Source: Pseudoflavitalea rhizosphaerae (GTDB taxonomy: Bacteria; Bacteroidota; Bacteroidia; Chitinophagales; Chitinophagaceae). From it: a stretch of DNA of 64,000 bases. Every line of letters starts with the position of its first letter. The stretch's first letter is position 1. Shown here piece by piece: positions 61,210 to 64,000 of the stretch. The position numbers were made by a program, and so were the translations under genes. The stretch is from contig NZ_RCSU01000008.1 in assembly GCF_003991355.1 (NCBI RefSeq), positions 212,192 through 276,191 on the forward strand, in the 5' to 3' direction. The notes beneath the pieces were generated by a model. That model was not told the origin of the DNA, searched no databases, and was given only the letters and a program-made list of their open reading frames with translations.

Positions 61210-61713
61210 ATGCCTGCCAGTTTTACCACATATTACCAGAGCCCGGTTGGATTGCTCCGGTTATCAGGTACTGACCAGTATCTCAGTGAACTGCATTTTG
61301 TGGATAACGATGAAGAGGCCATGCAGCAACCTCCTACCCCGGAACTTCCCCCACTCGCCATCCAGGTCACAGAAGAACTGATAGAATATTTTCAGGGCCA
61401 TCGCCGTACATTTGACATCCCTGTGAGCCAGGAAGGAACAGAGTTCCAGTTAAGGGTCTGGAACGAACTGATGAATATTCCCTTTGGCAAAACCACCAGC
61501 TACCTGGATATTGCCCGCAGGCTGGGCGATCCAAAGACCATCCGCGCTGCGGCGTCCGCCAATGGCCGCAACCATGTGGCCATTATTGTGCCCTGCCATC
61601 GCGTGATCGGCTCCAATGGAGAACTGGTGGGCTATGCAGGAGGATTGTGGAGAAAGAAATGGCTGCTGGCAATGGAAAAGCGGGTAGCCCACGGCGTTCA
61701 AACCCTTTTCTGA
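61210..61713 (+). CDS. ogt: Methylated-DNA-protein-cysteine methyltransferase
   Basis: Repairs O6-alkylguanine by transferring the alkyl group to its own cysteine. The active-site motif IIVPCHRVIGSNGELVGYAG places Cys at about 129. EFQLRVWNELMNIPFGKTTS is the DNA-binding helix block and AASANGRNHVAI precedes the active site. Length 167. It could also be called the Ogt type of this family. It is co-directional with csaA. Confidence 0.95.
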   Translation: MPASFTTYYQSPVGLLRLSGTDQYLSELHFVDNDEEAMQQPPTPELPPLAIQVTEELIEYFQGHRRTFDIPVSQEGTEFQLRVWNELMNIPFGKTTSYLDIARRLGDPKTIRAAASANGRNHVAIIVPCHRVIGSNGELVGYAGGLWRKKWLLAMEKRVAHGVQTLF

Positions 61714-61764
61714 CCCGGCATTCAAAGGCAGGTCTGAATTTTGCAGTTACATTTTAAAATCAGT

Positions 61765-61771
61765 AAGGAGG
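61765..61771 (+). promoter_or_regulatory. Strong Shine-Dalgarno site before the YhdH-type gene
   Basis: AAGGAGG lies 10 bp before ATG 61782. Such a full SD match is unusual in Bacteroidota, where starts mostly lack it. Confidence 0.6.
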
Positions 61772-61781
61772 AAATAAGTTT

Positions 61782-62783
61782 ATGCCATTCAAAGCGCTAT
61801 GGATAACAGAAACAGCAGAAGGACAATTTGAAAGGAGTATCGTTGAAAGGATGATAGACGACCTGCCACCCGGCGAAGTGGTGGTCCGCGTTCATTATTC
61901 CGCACTGAATTATAAAGATGCACTCTCCGCCACCGGCAATAAAGGCATAACCCGCAAATTCCCCCATACTCCCGGCATCGATGCTGCAGGCACAGTAGAG
62001 ATCAGCAGAAGTGAACTCTTCACAGTTGGTGAAGAAGTGATCGTTACCGGTTATGATCTCGGTATGAACACCTGCGGGGGATTCGGCGAATACATCCGCG
62101 TTCCGGCCGGCTGGGTGGTTCGTAAACCCGATGGTTATACGCTGAAGGAATGTATGGTCCTCGGCACTGCAGGGTTCACGGCTGCTTCCGCACTTTTCAA
62201 GATGGAATTATTAGGACAACATCCGCAGCAGGGACCCATCGTTGTTACAGGTTCCACCGGGGGGGTGGGCAGCATGGCCGTTGCCATCCTCAGCAAAGCC
62301 GGTTACGAAGTGATCGCCATCACCGGCAAGGCCAATGCAGAAGCATACCTTACCAGTCTCGGCGCTACGCATATTCAATCCCGTGAATGGGTGTACGATA
62401 CTACCGGAAAGGCACTGCTCCGTTCCCAATGGGCCGGCGCTATCGATACCGTTGGCGGCAATACACTCGCCACATTGCTCAAAGCCTGCCAGATCGAAGG
62501 CAATGTTGTAAGCACAGGGCTGGTTGGCAGCTCGCAGCTGGCTACAACCGTGTACCCGTTTATCCTCAACGGCGTAAGTCTCCTGGGCGTTGGCTCCGCT
62601 GAAACGCCTATGATCAGGCGTATGGCCATTTGGGATAAACTCAGCACCACCTGGAACATAAAAGACAAGCTCAATGGCATCGCCAAAGAAGTAAGTCTTG
62701 AAGAACTCAATGATATTTATATCGATTCCATTCTTGAAGGAAAGGTAATGGGCCGGATCGTTGTAAACCTCAGTGATAAGTGA
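61782..62783 (+). CDS. YhdH/YhfP-family quinone oxidoreductase (acrylyl-CoA reductase-like)
   Basis: A 333-residue NADPH-dependent medium-chain reductase lacking zinc. It begins MPFKALWITETAEGQFERSI, then HYSALNYKDALSATGNKGIT and HTPGIDAAGTVEISRSE. VVTGSTGGVGSMAVAILSKA is the NADPH-binding block. The closest family members reduce acrylyl-CoA or quinones; the actual substrate is unknown. Its stop overlaps the start region of the ferredoxin reductase, so the two are translated together. Confidence 0.9.
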   Translation: MPFKALWITETAEGQFERSIVERMIDDLPPGEVVVRVHYSALNYKDALSATGNKGITRKFPHTPGIDAAGTVEISRSELFTVGEEVIVTGYDLGMNTCGGFGEYIRVPAGWVVRKPDGYTLKECMVLGTAGFTAASALFKMELLGQHPQQGPIVVTGSTGGVGSMAVAILSKAGYEVIAITGKANAEAYLTSLGATHIQSREWVYDTTGKALLRSQWAGAIDTVGGNTLATLLKACQIEGNVVSTGLVGSSQLATTVYPFILNGVSLLGVGSAETPMIRRMAIWDKLSTTWNIKDKLNGIAKEVSLEELNDIYIDSILEGKVMGRIVVNLSDK

Positions 62784-62785
62784 TC

Positions 62786-63841
62786 ATGGAATTCCTGGAA
62801 CTGATCGTAAAAGAAGTAGTGCCTGAAACAAAGGAGGCAAAGAGTTATGTGCTGGAACAGGTGAATGGAGAACCTATCGCCTATGAAGCCGGACAATTCC
62901 TCACGCTCCTTATAGATTTCAATGGCCACGAAGTAAGACGCTCCTACTCCATGGGCTCCGCGCCCGGTGTAGATGATCGATTGTTCATCACCGTTAAAAG
63001 GAAAGAGAACGGCGAGATATCCAGGCATATCCTGGAACACTGGCAGCCCGGCACTAAAGTGCTGGCTGTGCCGCCTTCCGGCCGTTTCACCATCGAAACG
63101 GACCCCTCTGAGCAAAGGCACCTGTTCTTCCTCACTGCAGGCAGCGGCATCGTGCCTGTGTTCTCACTGATCAAATCTGTACTGGCATCCGAGCCGAAGA
63201 CGCATATCACGATGCTCTACCAGAACCATGATGAAACCACCATCATCTATCATCGTGAATTACAATTGCTGGAAAAACAGTATCCGAAACAATTCACCCG
63301 CGTTGATCTGCTAAGTCATCCATTATTGCATGATCTGCCTTCCCGCAGGCTCAACAACGGCTTGCTGGAACAGCTTGTTGGATACCACGAACCAAAGCCA
63401 TTCCACCATCATCAAAACAAACCTCCCTCGCTTTTTTACACCTGCGGACCTCCCGCGTTCATGCGGATGGTACAGTTCACGCTACGCGTGATGGGGTACG
63501 AAGAAGAACAGATCTTCAAAGAGCATTTCACCATTCCCGTACTCCCGCCACCCGCGCTGGTGATCGATCCCGGCCCCAAAAAAGTATTACTGAAATACAA
63601 TGGGAAAGATTACAGGTTTGACGTTATTTATCCTACCTCTATTTTGCAGGCAGCCCTCGACCTCCGGATTGAGCTGCCCTACAGTTGCAAGGCCGGAAGA
63701 TGCGCCACCTGTACCGCGCGCTGTGTAAGTGGAGAAGTGAAGATGACGAACAATGAAGTGCTAACGGACAAGGACACAGAAAAAGGACTGATCCTCACCT
63801 GTGTTGGTTATGCCGCCACGGACGTGCAACTGGAGTTTTGA
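62786..63841 (+). CDS. PaaE-like 2Fe-2S ferredoxin:NAD(P)H oxidoreductase
   Basis: A 351-residue electron-transfer protein. An N-terminal FAD domain has RRSYSMGSAPG, and the NAD domain has FFLTAGSGIVPVFSLIKSVL. A C-terminal plant-type ferredoxin has CKAGRCATC (Cys near 299, 304 and 307) and a last Cys in LTCVGYA. The layout FAD-NAD-2Fe2S matches PaaE and related oxygenase reductases, but no phenylacetate genes are nearby. ATG 62786 is preferred over GTG 62780. Palindrome R5 starts 18 bp after the stop. Confidence 0.91.
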   Translation: MEFLELIVKEVVPETKEAKSYVLEQVNGEPIAYEAGQFLTLLIDFNGHEVRRSYSMGSAPGVDDRLFITVKRKENGEISRHILEHWQPGTKVLAVPPSGRFTIETDPSEQRHLFFLTAGSGIVPVFSLIKSVLASEPKTHITMLYQNHDETTIIYHRELQLLEKQYPKQFTRVDLLSHPLLHDLPSRRLNNGLLEQLVGYHEPKPFHHHQNKPPSLFYTCGPPAFMRMVQFTLRVMGYEEEQIFKEHFTIPVLPPPALVIDPGPKKVLLKYNGKDYRFDVIYPTSILQAALDLRIELPYSCKAGRCATCTARCVSGEVKMTNNEVLTDKDTEKGLILTCVGYAATDVQLEF

Positions 63842-63859
63842 AATTACTCATGGTGTGCC

Positions 63860-63964
63860 CAGTCGCTCGCCTCTGGCGAGTGACTTTTGTTTAGTCGCCT
63901 CCGGCGACGCGGTGTTCGCCGGAGGCGAACAAATACAGGTCACTCGCCGGGAGGCGAGCGACTG
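63860..63964 (+). repeat. Four-hairpin palindromic repeat, copy R5
   Basis: Same family as R1, GTCGCC hairpin first on the plus strand, as in R2. After the first hairpin comes CTTTTGTTTA. It lies 18 bp after the ferredoxin reductase stop. Its gene-proximal flank, read on the minus strand, is GGGCACACCATGAGTAATT, close to the flank of R3. Confidence 0.92.
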
Positions 63965-64000
63965 GCAACAGCGGAATTAATCACAGCAACTCTTCCTGCG

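Noticed and set aside
62786..63841. Phenylacetate degradation cluster
   Set aside because: The reductase resembles PaaE but no other paa gene is present.

Overview
The window looks like chromosomal DNA of a Bacteroidota bacterium, most likely family Chitinophagaceae (genus not resolved). Supporting signs are promoters of the Bacteroidota TTTG / TAnnTTTG type, a protein with a type IX secretion C-terminal sorting domain, an ECF sigma/FecR/TonB receptor/DUF4249 lipoprotein unit, DUF2851, DUF4407 and DUF4249 proteins, and mostly SD-poor start regions. Nearly all of it reads as ordinary chromosome. The only clearly foreign-looking stretch is an AT-rich DUF262-HNH gene near 49.7-51.3 kb; a small higBA toxin-antitoxin pair lies at 38.1-38.7 kb.

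Layout. 0-5.3 kb (minus strand): a truncated type II NADH dehydrogenase, then serA, a TPR-AAA+ ATPase and a TPR-membrane protein in one run. 5.5-11.1 kb (plus): a secreted serine hydrolase, NAD(P)HX repair enzyme and a large beta-helix T9SS cargo protein. 11.2-16.5 kb (plus): cell-surface signalling and uptake unit (ECF sigma, FecR anti-sigma, STN-TonB receptor, DUF4249 lipoprotein). 16.5-29.1 kb: an alpha-glucan block with glgB, a secreted GH13 amylase and an MFS transporter in one minus-strand operon, glgC-glgA in a second, and a divergent FHS sugar transporter plus ROK glucokinase. Extracellular starch-like glucans can be cut, imported, phosphorylated and stored as glycogen from this block. 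29-38 kb: NAGPA-like protein, lipA, OsmC, DUF2851, Maf, UbiA prenyltransferase, KdsC-like phosphatase, S41 protease. 38-39.3 kb: higBA and tRNA-His. 39.3-45.4 kb: DUF445 protein, TonB-type outer-membrane receptor, SGNH hydrolase, DUF4407 protein. 45.7-49.5 kb: 5-oxoprolinase pxpBCA with an NRAMP-related transporter. 49.7-51.3 kb: DUF262-HNH gene. 51.9-58.7 kb: topA, YcxB-like, SirB1-like, dps and two secreted or anchored proteins. 58.7-63.8 kb: Tat-exported Gfo/Idh/MocA oxidoreductase, OsmC, CsaA, ogt, YhdH-type reductase and a PaaE-like ferredoxin reductase.

Two non-coding repeat families stand out. (1) Five copies of a ~105-bp four-hairpin palindrome each sit 2-58 bp after a stop codon, all in the same orientation relative to the gene they follow, with the first hairpin leading into a T-rich stretch. 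(2) Two ~150-165-bp elements flank the gap between glgC and the MFS operon. Their terminal stems differ in sequence yet stay self-complementary, while the loop core is shared, which is the pattern expected of a structured RNA or ssDNA element. These two, together with an NRAMP-like protein lacking the metal-binding motif, a ROK kinase lacking its zinc cysteines, an ECF sigma factor with a C-terminal membrane segment, and a possibly leaderless higBA promoter, are the most interesting observations.
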